Origin: Palaemon carinicauda
Lineage: Eukaryota > Arthropoda > Malacostraca > Decapoda > Palaemonidae
Length of the DNA stretch: 64,000 nt
Direction of reading: 5' to 3'
Assembly: GCF_036898095.1 (NCBI RefSeq)
Contig: NC_090746.1
Span: forward strand, 53,169,088-53,233,087
Positions 1-14,900 of this stretch are shown piece after piece. Each line of letters begins with the position of its first letter. The stretch's first letter is position 1. The translations under genes were made by a program, and so were the position numbers. The notes under the pieces were generated by a model. That model saw only the letters and a program-made list of their open reading frames with translations, did not search any database and was not told where the DNA came from.

Positions 1-369
1 GGGAAAATGCACCCTTATGACATGAGAAATATGGTACTTTTAATTTTTTTGTTTTTGTTCTTGCAATACAGTAAATTACTGGGCGTTGTTCTGTAATTTA
101 AAAAGCTCTTAAACATGATTGCGTTGTCCCATATATCCACCAACTTAGCCAAACATTTAAGACAAAAGCTTGAAACACTTCCATTAAAAATGTAGCTTTC
201 AGTTAAAAGTTTTTTTATGCCTTTTCAAAATTTCTTTAATTTTATTGATTTTTCCATGTTACATTTTATTCTTTGAAACTTAATCAGCTTTATTTTATCA
301 ATGCAGATATCTTTCATTATTAATCTTTGTATTGAATCTGCTGTGATCATTATCTTTACTTGTGCATGA
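1..369. other. AT-rich intronic or intergenic DNA
   Basis: No coding region, RNA gene or recognisable repeat was seen. If the p38 gene extends to the left, this lies inside one of its introns. Confidence 0.5.
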
Positions 370-1053
370 GTTGAGAGCCCCCTTTACGATGGCTGTAGTT
401 CTTGTAGGTCGTAGGTTGGCCTGGGCACAGGCCACCCATTGAGATACTACCACTAGAGAGTTATTAGGTCCTTTGACTGGCCAGACAGTACTACATTGGA
501 TCCTTCTCTCCGGTTACTGTTCACTCTCCTTTGCCTATACATACACTGAATAGTCTGGCCTATTCTTTACAGATTCTCCTGTCCTCATACATCTGACACT
601 TAAATTACCAAACAATTCTTCCTCTCTCAAGGGGTTAACTACTGCACTGTAATTGTTCAGAGGCTTCTTTCCTCTTGGTAAATGTAGAAGAGACTCTCTA
701 GTTATGGTTGGCAGCTCTTTTAGGAGAAGGTCTCTTCAAAATCAAACCATTGTTCTATATTCTTGGGTAGTGCATAGCCTCTGTACCATGGTCTTCCACT
801 TTCTGGGTTAGAGTTCCCTTGCTTGAGGGTACACTTGGTCACACTATTCTATCTTATTTCTCTTCCTCTTGTTTTGTTAAGCTTTTTTATAGTTTATATA
901 GGAACTATCTATTCTAATGTTACTGTTCGTAGAATATTTACTTTTCCTGGTTTCATATCCTCACTGGGCTATTTTCCCTTTTAGGGCCCCTGGGCTTCTA
1001 GTATCCTGCTTTTCTAACTAGGTTGTAGCTTAGCAAGTAATAATAATAATAAT
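370..1053 (+). repeat. SINE-like dispersed repeat, copy 1 (longer copy)
   Basis: Positions about 637-1053 match 1763-2200 closely along their whole length. The shared part ends with a GC-rich phrase around 985-1010 and a short AAT tract at 1040-1053, a tail typical of SINE-like or other retroposed repeats. The part from 370 to 636 is missing from the second copy, so that copy is 5'-truncated or this copy is composite. It has no long ORF. I assign it as a SINE from the structure (two truncated copies with a simple tail); no tRNA-like A/B box was confirmed. Confidence 0.6.
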
Positions 1054-1762
1054 CAATTCAACTCTTGATTCAGATAATTTCATTAGAGAAATATTGCTTT
1101 TATAAAACTTAATGTGTAGGGATAAGTTTTGCAATCGGGTGTTGACTTATCTTAACTTTTTTTTACTAAAACCAAAAATTTATCAAATTCTGTACCACTG
1201 ATGTGGTTATTAATTTGGTACCATCATTCAATTTTGTTGTATCGTTTCTTATCAATGTTATAAATTTTGCTGAAATTGATTATAGTGATTAGAAGAACCG
1301 TTCTTTATAGCAAGACAAATTCATTCTTTGACACAAACTTTGATAATATTCTTGTTTTCTATTTGCTAGTGGTTGATAAATTAGGCTTTTTAAAATGTAT
1401 GGTTATTACCAGTGGTCAGCAAATAAACAGGATGAAAGTGAGGAAACCCAGAATGGGATACAGGAAGCAGCTGCTTTTCTTATGCTCTTAATTCTATTGA
1501 AAAACTGGTCCCAGGTGAATGTGATGTCATTGCTTTTTGCAATACTGTCTCTGATGTGCGAGGAAATAGGCAAAGATGTACCTCTGTCTTTCCGGAATCT
1601 ATAAGAAGTAATTCTGAACAGGATACTTTTGTTTCAAGTGTTCACATTTCAACGTTTATACTTGTTCTCTGAGTAACCTCATTCAAAGAATATTATCCTG
1701 AGAGTGAATGTGATAAGGTTTTCCTATTTTTGAAAGCTTTCATTGAAATACACTCATACCAA
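1054..1762. other. Spacer between two repeat copies
   Basis: AT-rich, with no recognised gene. Short open frames at 1395-1620 lack similarity to anything I recognise and lack a good polypyrimidine acceptor. Confidence 0.4.
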
Positions 1763-2200
1763 GGGGTTAACTACTGCACTCTTAATTGTTCAGTGGCTAC
1801 TTTCCTCTTGGTATGGGTAGAAGAGAGACTTCAGTTATGGTAAGCAGCTCTTTTAGGAGAAGGACACTCCAAAAATCAAACCATTGTTCTCTAGTCTTGG
1901 GTAGTGCCATAGCCTCTGTACCATGGTCGTCCACTTTCTTGGGTTAGAATTCTCTTGCTTGAGGGTTACACTCGGGCGCACTGTTCTATCTAGTTTCTCT
2001 TTCTTGTGTTTTGTTAAAGTCTTATAGTTTATATAGGAAATATTTATTATAATGTTGTTACTATTCTTAAAATATCTTATTTTTCCTTATTTCCTTTCCT
2101 CACTGGGCTATTTTCCCTGTTGGAGCCCCTGGGCTTATAGCATCCTGCTTTTCCAACTACGGTTGCTACTTAGCATTTAATAATAATAATAATAATAATA
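1763..2200 (+). repeat. SINE-like dispersed repeat, copy 2
   Basis: Second copy of the repeat at 637-1053. It has the same order of conserved blocks and ends in a longer AAT tract (about 2180-2200). It begins inside the first copy's sequence, consistent with 5' truncation. Substitutions are scattered, so the two copies arose separately and are not a recent tandem duplication. Confidence 0.65.
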
Positions 2201-3705
2201 ATGAAAAGATTTAACATCAGTTTGACTTTTTGCATCTTCTCTTAAAAGGAAGTGACAGATACTTGACATCTCCATAGTTCTGATGTGGTGCTCAAGTATA
2301 TGATCTAAGTTACCATTATAAGGCCACCATGTCATCCTACTGATCTAACTTGTTTATTGGATGTCTTCAGTGCTATTCAAGTTACTTTGATATTTCCATG
2401 CATTATGTTACACATATAAAATCATCTTAATAAATCAACTTTTCCTGTAAGTTTTATTATTACAAAGATACTCAACCAGACCATGGAGCCCCATTTTTTG
2501 CCTTTTATAAGTTAATCTTCAATTATTGTTTTCAAGTGAGGTGTCCAAATTGGAGTTTAATGGAAAGATATCAAAAGAAGTGGATAAAAATAGGTGGCAA
2601 TGATTACAGTTGGGACTGAAGAACTTGCAAAGCAAATAATGTACTGGAGTGCATCTTTTAGGCATCATATCTTGATGGCACATGAGGTTCCTGTATTGGG
2701 GAAGGGCTATTTATAGTTGATTGATAATACCTTTAAACAGATATTGCATCCGCTGGGGTTATCCATGACCCATTGCTGATTTTGTTAAGGTTATTAGGGG
2801 CAACAACACTGCCTTAGCATGATGGGCAGCTGTGTCCCTCTTAACTCAAATGTATTGGCTTCAAGTTATTCCTTGCCAGCGTACCATTTCGTCATGTCCA
2901 GTCTTTCATATAGTAATCCTCCGATAAGTCTCTGACTTACTTTCAAGGTTCTTTATTGACAACAATCTCTCGGTATGTTCTTTGTTTCATAACATGAATA
3001 AACCAAAATTACGTTAGATTTACCTTCACGTAACCTTTACAGATTGGGGTTATAAAAAATCAGAGAGACTTCCCAATACTAGTTATTCTTCTAGGGTAAC
3101 AACCACTGATGTTCAATTTTAAGTGTGCATTATCTACTTTCCTTTGATTCAGATGTAAAAGCACATAAAAACAAGGTTTTGTGCTTGGAATATTGAATTG
3201 TATTCTAAAAAATCCTACACTTAGACAATGATAAGATTACCAAAATAAATATTAATTTTGCTATATTGCATATTTATGGAAATTGTATGATTTTTTACTT
3301 TGCTCACAATTTCCAGCTAATTTTGAAACTTTCAGGTTTAAAATGCATAAACTTGTTAGCACTAAATCACAGACCTCACATGGTTTATGGTATCTTGAGG
3401 ATCCACAAATCTGTTATCAGGATTGTTTACAGTTTACACAAAGTTCTGGATTGTTTTGTGATATGGCTGGGGTGTCATCTACTTGAAGTGGAATCATATG
3501 AAAGCAAAGGTTGAATATTGCTTTTGAAGTACAGTAAAACCTCCTTATCTGCAGTCATTGGTTGCCAAATTATGCTTGTAATAGGCAGTATAAACTTGGG
3601 ATTTTTTTAACTTGTAAATACACACTTGTAAACTGTATTTGTAATTTAAATGTGAAATACACTACAATGATTGTATTGTACTGAAATAACTTTTACTGTA
3701 ATATT

Positions 3706-3808
<103 letters not shown>

Positions 3809-4074
3809 TATAACACAAAGAAATAGATATCTGTGTGAGGCTCAAGGTGAGGGTGGCAGGTTCATCCTTGCCAAGATTCTTGGACACGATGTATCGTATA
3901 ATGCTAGCAGCATTTTTAGATTTATTTCAGAAGCATGTCTTCTGAAAGTTATTTAACTTTTATAATGACATATTTACTTTAATGGTTTTAATTGAATATT
4001 ATTTTATTCTTTATTTATTATAAACGTTATTGGCGTCAATGACCTTTGCTGTCAGGATGCCACAAAATTTCAAA

Positions 4075-4285
<211 letters not shown>

Positions 4286-7200
4286 AGTTGTGTTTTAATG
4301 TGCTGTACTACACTAAACTGCTGAGTAGTAAAGTAATAATAGTAAATCAGTTATTAAAAAACAACCAAATACACAATAACTCTATCACCAACACATACTA
4401 AACTAATTTATGATCATGTCATAGAATACCCATACATACTGTATAAAGATATTAACAATGAAAATTATTATAGAGACTAAAACTTTTACTGCAGTTTAAA
4501 GGTCAGTTGTGGATGGCAGAGGCAAGGGACAGTTCAATGTCCTGAGAGACTGACCACGTACACATATGATCAGGTATTATGTAGTATTTATTAGTAGGAA
4601 ATACTCGAAAATGATTGTAATGTGTGATCAGTGATATGAAAAAGCCCTCTTTCCTTCTTTAAAATAATTGCAGGAATTTGATTGTTCTTATTTTGTCCTA
4701 AGTTTAATTAATTTTCATTTAGATAAAGTATGTTATTTCAGTTTGAAAATAATTGAATTAAGAACTTAACTAAATTTAGGATAATTTGATAAATTCCATA
4801 TTTGTTAATGAAAAAAATTGCATTTACTGTACTGTGTTTAAAAGGAGCTCATTATAGATATAATATGAAGTATGTTCAACTTTTCTCATTATTAATTTTC
4901 TCTTTAAATCAAACACCACAGTCAAGCCAAAATTATATAGTATTTCCCTTTACAGCCAGCTGGCTTGTTATAATTAATGACGATGTCAAGGCTGACTTTT
5001 GTTTCTACGGTGTTGTAATAGATCTGTAAAGAAATGATATGTGAAGCTAGATACATTAGACACTATTTCATGTTCTCATGATATATCTGCAAAGACCTTT
5101 TTTTTATAACAAAAATGATTTCTTTTCTTTACAAACAAGAAAGTTACCAGTATTAAAAATTATTTCTTGAACAAACAACTAGCTCTTTGTATTTCACTTA
5201 TTCAATTGGAAGATGGGAGGGGTTAGGTTGAAAGAGCTATTGGGAAATAAATTTATACAAAATTTTATTCCATAAATCATTTTTACAAAATTATAAGGAT
5301 TAAAGATATAGTGCAGACTTAAATAACCCGTAAAATGTGTGCATGACTGAAATGAAGAGATAAAAGCAAAGAAAATTCAAAAGAGGGAAAAATTGGAGAA
5401 AGATTTTAACTTTTGGCATTCAAAAGAATAGTTGCAATAGAATATATTATAAGGAAGGTAATAAGTATAATATGGATTAATGAAATAAGCTAGGCTAAAA
5501 TGAACTGTAAAAAATTTTGAATAACAAATAAAAATAGAAATACCGTTGAAGAAAGGAGAATGTGAGAAACTAAATAGCCTTTGGGCCAACATTCCCTTTA
5601 CATGAAATTACTTTACAGCGGATTACTCTACTGGTTGCTGATGAAATTGTGGGACTAGTTTAGCTGCCCTTATTAAGTGAATTTTTAGCTTTATTTTTTC
5701 ATAATGATATCAATATTTCAACGGAAGATAAGGAGGTTCCACTGTACCTACGGATTTTTTTTTGATAGCTTGTTAAAGCCTAATAACTTTCATTGATGAT
5801 GGCTCTTTCAGAATGACATTGAAAATGTGGCATGTAATACTAGTGCACAATTAGATTTTTTACATCTCTCTTTCCATTTACTGAAACTTGAAGTTAATGT
5901 AACTGTTTGCAGTGTAGTTGGGGCTTGTGTGCATTTTCCTGTTTTCAGCAAGCATGATTTCTTGTTATTTGCCTGATTTTTTGTAGCTTTGTAAGGTCAG
6001 TAGAACTTCCAACAAAATAGTTTGTTTCACAGTTAAAATTTTCATTTTATTTTTTTTTATTCTTAATACTTGTAGAGAAATTATTTCTTTTGTAACATGT
6101 CATTTAAAATTTTGAACCTCCAGTTTTTGTTTCATCAAACTACTGTAATTTTGTATATTTTGTTGTCCTATTAGACAAATATCAAAAGTTAAGTATTCCT
6201 AATTAAGAAATTACATAATATGGTGTCACATAATGGCTAGATTGAGCCATTGCAACCTCAATGATCATGAGTATAGCTACAGTATATAGTACTTAGGCCC
6301 ATGTAAGGTTAGATTTTTGGTTTCAGAGTGCAAGCTTTTTATCATAGATTTTTATATATATATATTTTTTTTTATTATTATTATTTTGTTGAAGTGACAA
6401 AATTTTTACGAATATTTCTTTTTGATGGTTTGGACTTTGAAGGGATATTGGTAAATTGGATGGTTACACAAAGAGCTAGTATTTCTAGTAGAAATCCCTC
6501 TCTTAAGTGCAATTTCAGAATATTAATGTGTAATTTTGGTAGAATTGTAGACATTTGCAGCATCCTGCTGTATATACACAAATAAAACATAGGGATTTTA
6601 GATACAGTACTAGCTAAAGTTTGTCAGCAAAACTGCAGCAGTGATACCAGGTGATAGCAGGTGTCTGTACATCTGTTGTTCCTTGCTGATAGTGAAGCTT
6701 ACATTTTGTGCCTCTTCACTCAAAAATCTTCTGAGTTTTTGCCAATGTTCTGTTGCTTTGCTCTGATGCATGCTTTTTGTGTATATTAATTAAGACAGTA
6801 ATATCTCCTATAGTCTAAGAAAAGACTTTGGTGTGGGCTTCATCTGTGGTACTGTAATTGGTTGCAGAAGCATTTCAGATGCCTATCTTTGAATTAGAAC
6901 TTCTTTATAATGCTTATTACAGTATTATTATTAGACATTCGTGAACACTACTTTTATGAAAATTATGAAGTTAAGTTAACTAAAGTTGGTAACATTTTAA
7001 CTTGGCCCATGTATATATTTTAAGGTACAGTATATTTATGTGGATTATTATGATGGATTTTCACCATTCTTCACCATTCATCTTTGAATTTATAATATTT
7101 CCAGGATTGTAATTGTGAATTTTGCAAGTTTTGCTTTATGCGTGTGCAGCACTTAACTTTTCTTTTAGTTATTTATATCTTACCTCACCTGAAAAAAGAC

Positions 7201-8535
7201 ACATTACAGGAGTATTGGATTTATGTGTATACTATCGTTTTCCAAATTTAAGTATCTATATGCCAATACCATTAATTCCTTAGTATTTTATTAGATTTCA
7301 GCAACAATATTTTGTGTAGTATTCAAGTGACATACTGTATTGTAATTGGAATTTCAGTATTTGATACATTAAATCAGGAATTGAAATAACCACATGTGTC
7401 ATTTTCATCTCTGAATTGGTGAATATAGATAAGATGGACATCTTTGACTTGCAATGCCTTGTATTACGTTATCATAAAACACAAAGCTGGGCAAGTTGAT
7501 TCAATTTTAAAAATATTTGAATATTATGATACATTTTTTATATAAGGATCAAATTTAGTTTTTATATGAAATGTTTGGATTATTTTAATTAAGTATTGCA
7601 GTGATGAATTTATTTGTGTTTAAAACCCCAATTTTTACAAATCTAATGGTCTTGTTGATGTGTCATGATGTTCTGCTTAGGTTCAGTACATTTGAGTTTT
7701 ATTTCCTCCTTATATGATATTTTGGCCAAAGTTCTCTAAATTATACCCTATCATATTGTTTAAAGTTTATTATAAAGAAAGAAGAAAACTTCTGTAAATT
7801 ATTTAACTAATTTTAATGTAAGTACCGTAACTAGATTAGATATAGATATATGGTTTTAATTAGGTTTGCATGTCTTTGCTTGGTGATATTTCTTTGGTAT
7901 ACATTTTTTTCCAAATGGGTTTGTGTTTAGAATATTTAAATTATTTTTCTTTACAGTTTTGCCCAATGTAACCAGTTCTTTTTCAGCTGCTTTTAATTTC
8001 TCAAATTAATTACTAAATAAACCTGTTCTTATACAAATTATCCACAATTGCATTGTAAAGAAGTTTTCTTCAGGATATATATTTTGTCTGTAAGATGATT
8101 GGTATACAGTATTTAAGTGGAAAAATCCTGAATGGTTTTACATATCACTTTCAGAAAGTTTATTTGTTCCTATACATGTACTCAATTTTTCTTTTGGAAT
8201 TTAATGGGAAGTTCTAACCTTTTAGAAATTTTCTTTTTAACAGAATATAGAAAATGGTATCACTTAGATAACTGTCATCATAGTGCTATTAATAGAGGGC
8301 TTAGGAAATTTATCTTGATACTGTCAATTCGTAAGAGTGTTTGGTGTATGCTTGTCAATTCATACAAGTACTGCATAGTACAAGTTTTAGGTTCTGGATT
8401 CAGGAGAGCTATTTATGGGCTTAAGTCTGTTGCAAGAGTTTGAAGTTAAATGTGTTACCTACGCAGCAATATGTAATATTGCTTTGTTCTCAGAATTTTC
8501 AACACAATGGCTCTCGGGGTGACTAGAATTATTAA

Positions 8536-8757
<222 letters not shown>

Positions 8758-8853
8758 TGGCTGCAATACTATATTCAAATTGGAATTTTAATCATTTATG
8801 CTGGAACTTTATGAAAATAAAGTAGGAACTTTAACAATAGGTAAAGTAGTTAG

Positions 8854-9375
8854 ATGATAAACACATGTGAATACAGAAACAAAGACACTGTACTACAGCT
8901 GTATACATCACTAGTAAGACCCCATCTAGAATACAGAGTCCAATTCTGGGCTCCAAGTACAAGGATATACAGTAAACTGGAAGTAGTACAAGCTAGGGCC
9001 ACCAAACTAGTTCCAACACTAAGACAATTTGGATATAGACAGAGGATGGAATGTTTGAACTTATTTGATCTACAAACTCGATGTCTAAGGGGACAGTTAT
9101 TGAAGGCATTCAAAATTTTTAAAGGAATAATAGATGTAGACTACAAAAATCAATTCATGCTTAGCACAAATAACTGCAGAGTTAATGGATACAAACTGGA
9201 ATTGAAAAGATACAACACCACTCAATGTGGTAGTTTCTTTACATACAAAATAGAAAATACAAGTAACAAACTTCCAGTAGGTATAATAAACAGTAACACA
9301 GTAAATGAGTTCAAGAATAAGTTATTCAAAATCATAAAAACTCTCCAAACGTTTAAACTAAATTGTTCGACCTAA
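8854..9375 (+). pseudogene. 5'-truncated non-LTR retrotransposon, C-terminal end of reverse transcriptase ORF
   Basis: The 173-residue open frame matches the C-terminal part of LINE-type RT ORFs. Near its start is LYTSLVRPHLEYRVQFW, then a QARATKLVP motif and a LRGQLLKAFKIFKG motif. The end has the NTVNEFKNKL pattern usual in CR1-like and related LINEs. The catalytic RT palm is absent, so this is a 5'-truncated copy. The ATG at 8854 is not a real start, because the frame simply opens after a stop just upstream. The frame is intact, which suggests moderate age. The clade (CR1-like or similar) is inferred from the motifs. Confidence 0.8.
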
Positions 9376-9859
9376 GAGCAAGTAGTCTCCGCGAATGGAC
9401 TAAAAGGTCTTTGACATCCATATTCCTTGTAACTCTCTCTCTCTTCAGTTGCTGCCAGTTCATGCTTTTATCAACCAAATTACCCTTTACATACAATCAA
9501 TCACAATGTGTATATTACAATGGAGATATAATTACACAAAATTTATTCCCTTTTGTAGTGGTGTCAATTTCATTTGCTCAAATAGCAGGTTTATTTAAAA
9601 ATGTAGTATGAGGATCTAATATAGAAAATTTCTTGAAAATAGTACTTGTATTCTTTCTTTTAATGTCCTGGTGTATTTTTATCCTTTTAATGTCCTCTAA
9701 CATTTTTTATACGTAACAGTAATTATAAATGAATTTCGACTACAGTACTGTACTTTAAAGCCTATTAGATTATAATTTTATTAACATTTTATAGCTTTAA
9801 CTTTGATGCTAAGCTATTTCTAACACTGCCATTCTAGCTGCCTTAACCTGGCTTCTCAG
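9376..9859. other. Intron sequence before a p38 exon
   Basis: AT-rich with no recognised element. It contains the polypyrimidine-containing acceptor region that ends at TTCTCAG (9853-9859). Confidence 0.5.
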
Positions 9860-9939
9860 ACATTGACCAACTAACGCGTATCCTTGTCATCGCCGGAACA
9901 CCTGATGAAGAGACTCTTGCTAAAATCACCAGCGAGGAG
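9860..9939 (+). CDS. p38: p38 MAP kinase, internal exon encoding the HIDQL segment
   Basis: An 80-bp exon between a TTCTCAG acceptor and a GTAAAG donor. Read with one base of the preceding codon coming from the previous exon, it gives (H)IDQLTRILVIAGTP followed by a segment ending ITSEE. This is the kinase C-lobe segment of p38-family MAP kinases after the GRTLFPG region. In vertebrate p38-alpha the same segment is a separate exon that is used in mutually exclusive forms. The phase (enters at 1, leaves at 0) and length fit that gene. The protein is a stress-activated cytoplasmic/nuclear Ser/Thr kinase. The next exon is 38.6 kb downstream. Confidence 0.88.
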
Positions 9940-12151
9940 GTAAAGCTTTTATCAGCATTTTTTTTTTCACCTGCTGAGAGTTTTGTAATTCTTTTTGAGA
10001 TGAAACAGTTATTTATAGTATTTGGCACTTATTGATTTAACAAATTTATTTGCTTTTACCACAAGTATGTTATGTGTAGATCTAATTTTAAAGGTTTTTA
10101 ACAGAACTTGTTTATTGTTTCTTTATAATTTGATGAAACAAAAGCAATTTAATTTGTGAAAACCTTGAGATCAAAAGTCGGGAATTTTACAAAATTCAAG
10201 GTCTAGTTTCTGATTACCATTGGTTCAATATGTTAGTTTGGTATGTTGTTGTCAGCCTTTAGGAATTGAAGATTAACTTATTCAATTTTTTTTAAGGAAA
10301 ACCATGGTAAGTGAAAGGTATTAGTTATAGAATCCTTTTGCTGTAAACAAGCAATAGCCAATTCTGTGTTTCGTTAAGCACCAGGTATATTTAATAGAGT
10401 GATTGATGGTTGTCTACTGCCACTTATTATAAAGTTCTTTTTATGTAAGAATTTAAAACTTATCAACTATGCAAATGCTTTATTTGGTGGAGGCAACATG
10501 AATATTCTCCGAATCTTGGGTAGAAATAGGTAGAATGCTTGTTTGACGACAAATATGAATTTTTCTATCAGTGAAATTTTACCTCAGTTTAACTTTTGAG
10601 AGGTGGACTTTTAGAGTATTGCCAATGGCAAAAGAAAGTTTTTTTTTTTACTTAGCTTTGTATTTCACCATTATTTTTCACTAGATTTAATTCTGTATTT
10701 GGGGATGTGCACTGTAACCATAAACCAATTGATTAACAAAACTATGAATTTGTTTGTCAGCAAGGGTAGACTAAGATTTTCAAATGAGAGTACAGTATTT
10801 AAGATTCCAATTATATGAGATTTCTCTCTGAATTACTGGTACAACTCTCTCATGTGTGTACCTCATATGTCCTGTATCATATACAGTATATTAACCAATA
10901 ACTTCACCATTCACTAAGCAAGTGAAATTTGGAGTGATATCCTTAGGTGAATATTAGACTAATATAGGGAGCCCACATACTTGCAGTCAAAAACATTATA
11001 CCTTGCTTCAGAAATAGAGTTCTTGTTATTTTATTAGGTGAATGTGGGAACCATGTCCTATTTATATCATTTGATTTTTTTATATAAATATATAACAGTT
11101 ATCAAAGCATGATAATTAGAGGAGAAGTGCTTAATGGTATTAGATTTTGAAAAAACCTGCATTCCTGTGTTTTTCTATAAGGGGAGGGAATTTAGGAGAA
11201 GTATATAGTATAATTGGAGTGTTTCAGTTGACTTACTGAAATATTAAAAAGTTTACATAAAATGCTGGTAGGATGGGATGCAATTAGTCATAGCATTAAT
11301 TCCATTTCACTCGGCAAAAGTTTAGTTATTCATATACTGGATCTCCTTATCTTTGCAAGCTGATAATTGTTCTCTTAATGGAGTGCGCATGGTCTTCTGA
11401 GACCAGCAGCAGTATTTATTCTTGGAATTTAACTATCTCTTGCACAGGCTACTTCTAGAAGTATATAAAGACCAAAATTATTAAGACTCATATATGACTG
11501 TTAAGCTGATGTTTATGCTCCAATAAGAAATCTAGGAGCTTTACTGATAATTCACGAGAATTTGAAATGTCTGAGAATGCAGCCAAGTGGTGCCTCACAA
11601 AATTTAGAAATAAACTTAGTTGATTTGTTAGACCAAGGATTCTCCCAAACACAGATACTTCTTATTAATACAGCAGAAATATGAATTGAAAGATGTAGAA
11701 AAAGGTTTAGACATCTGAATTGCTTAACTCTTCCATTGACATCTCAAGCTGGGTACTATTTAAGCTGGGAAAGCTATCAGCATTTACACTGGAATAATGT
11801 GAATACATGAACTAAACGGCACCACTCAAGGTATCGTTAAGGTACCCTGCAACATCAGTCAGATTTATGGATAAATATCCAAATAATAAATACCATGCAC
11901 TTTCCTTAAGAACTGTATTATAAGTACCTTACAGTTATTTTGCTTCTCATCTTTAAAGTAAAGTACTGTAATCAGAGATGAAAAAATTGCATGATTAACC
12001 CAAAATGGGGAGCAGAAAAATTTCAAAGCGACAGATCAGGTCTTGCTACTTGACAGACTGCCTTAAGGATAGTTGGTGCTTGTTTCCATTACATACAGGT
12101 CTCCAAGTCCATTAAGGAAAATTTTCCATCCTGCAGCAATATTGGACACCT
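9940..12151. other. Intron, no element recognised
   Basis: AT-rich sequence of the giant p38 intron. No ORF of interest, transposon protein or clear repeat was seen. Confidence 0.5.
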
Positions 12152-12183
12152 ATTTGTTCCCATATTAATAAACCTTCCGTTAT

Positions 12184-12342
12184 TTGTGTGGATATTCTTT
12201 TAGCAGCAGCTGGAGGTAGCCATTAGACTTTTAATTGCGAGGTGGCAACCCTTCCTAACCGCTCAAGCAGGTAGGGTGGGGGGGGGGGGATACCCAGCCA
12301 CCTCTATGTATACTCTCACAGTGTGAGAGACATCACTTTTTC
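12184..12342 (+). repeat. DIRS-1 left inverted terminal repeat
   Basis: Complementary to 18374-18540 with mismatches. It contains a G homopolymer at about 12277-12290, which differs in the right copy. Confidence 0.85.
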
Positions 12343-12359
12343 TTTTAGCCCAATAGAGA

Positions 12360-14900
12360 TTGGATGTGTCCGCTCCCCTCCTGACTGTCATTGGACTTTT
12401 AAATTTCGCACTCTCTTTGCAAGTGTGCATGTCTTCTGCGATCGCCTTCACCATGCAAACATGTCCAGGGCGAGATGGTGCTGCGTTTGGGACCATGTCG
12501 TCGTTAGAGACCAACCTGGACTCTCTCTGTACTACGTGCCGAGGGCATCAAGGAGAGGAGGGTTCGCCCTGCGTAGAGTGTAGGGAGTGGTCTGCCTTCC
12601 AGTGGGAGAAGTTTGGGCAGCGTAGAAAAAAGAAGACTAAGTGCGATTGTTCTCCCTCAGGGGCGAGTAGTATGCATTTTTCCTCTTCTCACACCCCCAA
12701 ATCTCTCTCAAAAGCTCCTTCTCGCACGCTCTCTCACGAGGAACGTACGAGTAGGAGCGCAGATCGATTAACTCCTTGGCAACCCAAAAGTACTGGGATG
12801 TTTGTTGCTTCCCCTAGAGGAGCAACTTATCCAGCTGCTGGGGAGCCATTCACCCTTTTAGATCTGCTGCAGGTGTGGTCATCCCTAGGGATTTCGGGAC
12901 CCCCTTCGAAGGAGGAGCTGCTGCGCCTTCTTCAGCATGGTGCCAGGAGGGATCTTTCTCCGGAGCCATCAATCTCTGGATCTGTGCGAGGTCCATCTGT
13001 CGCCTTCCCCTGGCCCTTCCACGTGTGGGCAAGGTGATCATTCGCGTTCGCCTCGCCAATGACGCACTGCTGACAACGAACCCTCTCCATCCTGGGATCT
13101 CGTCGTCCCTTAACTGTCAACCCTCTGTTTCTTCCCACCGGAACCCTCAGGTTGCAGGTGACGATCTTCCAGGGATCAGCGCGCATTCCAGCAGAAGCGC
13201 TAAGGGACGAGCATCCCCATCGCCTCACCATTCTGGACCTTCTTCCCCTGATCACCGTTCGTAATGATCGGAAAATCGTAATGGTCGTAGGTTATCACAA
13301 TTCGAGCGCTCTTCGCCTAGAAGATACTCATGCTCTAGAGCTTTGCACTTACAAGACCATAGGTCTCAACGCTCTTCTCGGAGGCGTTCCTCGTCACGAA
13401 GACAAGTCTCGTGATCGTGATCATCAAGATCACGTGCAATGTCTAGACCTAGGTCCAGATCTAAATCACGAGGACCGTACTCACACTCGCAGGACGATGC
13501 TCACGTTCACGAGGGTGGCATTCTTGCTCACAAGGGTATCGTTCATGAGAACGTGGTTTTCGTTCGCAAGGCCAACGCTCATGTTCATGAGGCAGACACT
13601 CACGTTCGCGAGATAGGCACTCTTGTTCACGCCATTCTCGAATGAGAGCTAGACGCTCCCCTCCACGAATATCATGATCAAGAACGGCACGTTCGCGATC
13701 AAGGTGTAGACTTTCCCCGTTTACAGGTAGAGGTAGGCGTACACACAGTCCATCAGCGCGTAGCTCCTTAACCAGACCTTCCAAATGACCTCGGACCGAA
13801 CCTGGTGATGAGAACGACCACTCATCAGACAGGCTTCCAGCTAAACCCTCAGTGCATAACTCCACCTCACGCCGACGTCATCCATCTTAGGACAAGTAGG
13901 GACATAGACTTGCCGAGGGAGATCGTGATCCATCCTTTCAACCCTCAAGATATTGATGTAGTGCCTCCAGATCAACGCCCAGTTTCTGTACCTTCTCTAG
14001 AGGAGGAGCCTACAGCTCATGCTGCCAAGGCTTATGTCTAAATCCTCAAAGACCTCTCAGGTTCCCCCTCCTAAGACCGCAGAGGAATGTCTTGTTTGTA
14101 GGAAACCGAAGGACACGAAGACGAAACCTAAGAACTCCGCGGCACGGGAAGCTAGAGAGGCTGAGACATAAACGTGGTCCCCAGTGGCAGGCCCATCCAC
14201 GGTTTCAGTTGACGACCCTGACCTACCCCAGCCTGGAGGTGGACGACCCCTTAGACTCGGAGAATGAGAATCTTCCAAAGGCGGCCAGTCCGAACTATCA
14301 CTCCGAACAGGAGAGACGTGCGTCAGAACCTACCTTTGGCAGGTCCTCTCCTGTATGAGGGCCATCAACAAGCTGTCCACTCCTGGTTCCTCCATCCAGG
14401 AAGGGGAGGATATTGTTCTTGACGAAATATTAAAAATTCAGAAGCCTTCCAGGTCTAGTGCAGCTTTGCCCTGGTCCAAAGGTCTGACAGCTGCCAAAAG
14501 GAAAGCTATCGCTCAAATAGCTGGAACTTCTAGTTTTTTTAGGGCAGGTTCCTCCTCTCGGTCTCTTCCACTTCCTTTTGTGTTACAAAGGAAGTATTAC
14601 GAGATCAAAAAGGAACCACATTCCACCATGACCCTCGACCCTTCAGTAAAGTCCCTAACGAAGGGTGTTCCCACTCAAACCCTCTCCTTTCTGAAGGGCC
14701 CACAAGTGTCAGATGAGCTGCTAAACATAGGGAGAGGCACAAAGTACGCCATGCAGGCTGCTTCATGGCTTGATCTATGGTTGGGATCCTTGGGGACATG
14801 GATTTCTCCCATGATCTGTGGAAGGAGTCGGCCAGGAAGACGTTGGAGCCCTTCCTGTTATCAGGTACTCGGACTCTGAGTTTCTGTCGCACCTCGTTGT
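12360..14900 (+). pseudogene. DIRS-1 ORF1 (Gag-like), broken
   Basis: The N-terminal part (12360-13037) has the Cys-rich segment shared by the window's DIRS ORF1s, here with CTTCRG and SPCVECREW. After it come Ser/Arg-rich sequence and fragments spread over several frames, for example 13152-13616 and 14355-14879, where a segment near 14640-14790 ends in ASWLDLWLGSLGTW, like the ORF1s of DIRS-2 and DIRS-3. Several frameshifts are needed to read through. Its role in DIRS elements is presumed to be structural and nucleic-acid binding. Confidence 0.7.

Noticed and set aside
1395..1620. Possible exon or small gene with open frames in two phases
   Set aside because: The acceptor lacks a pyrimidine tract and the translation matches nothing I recognise. 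It does not fit any p38 segment.
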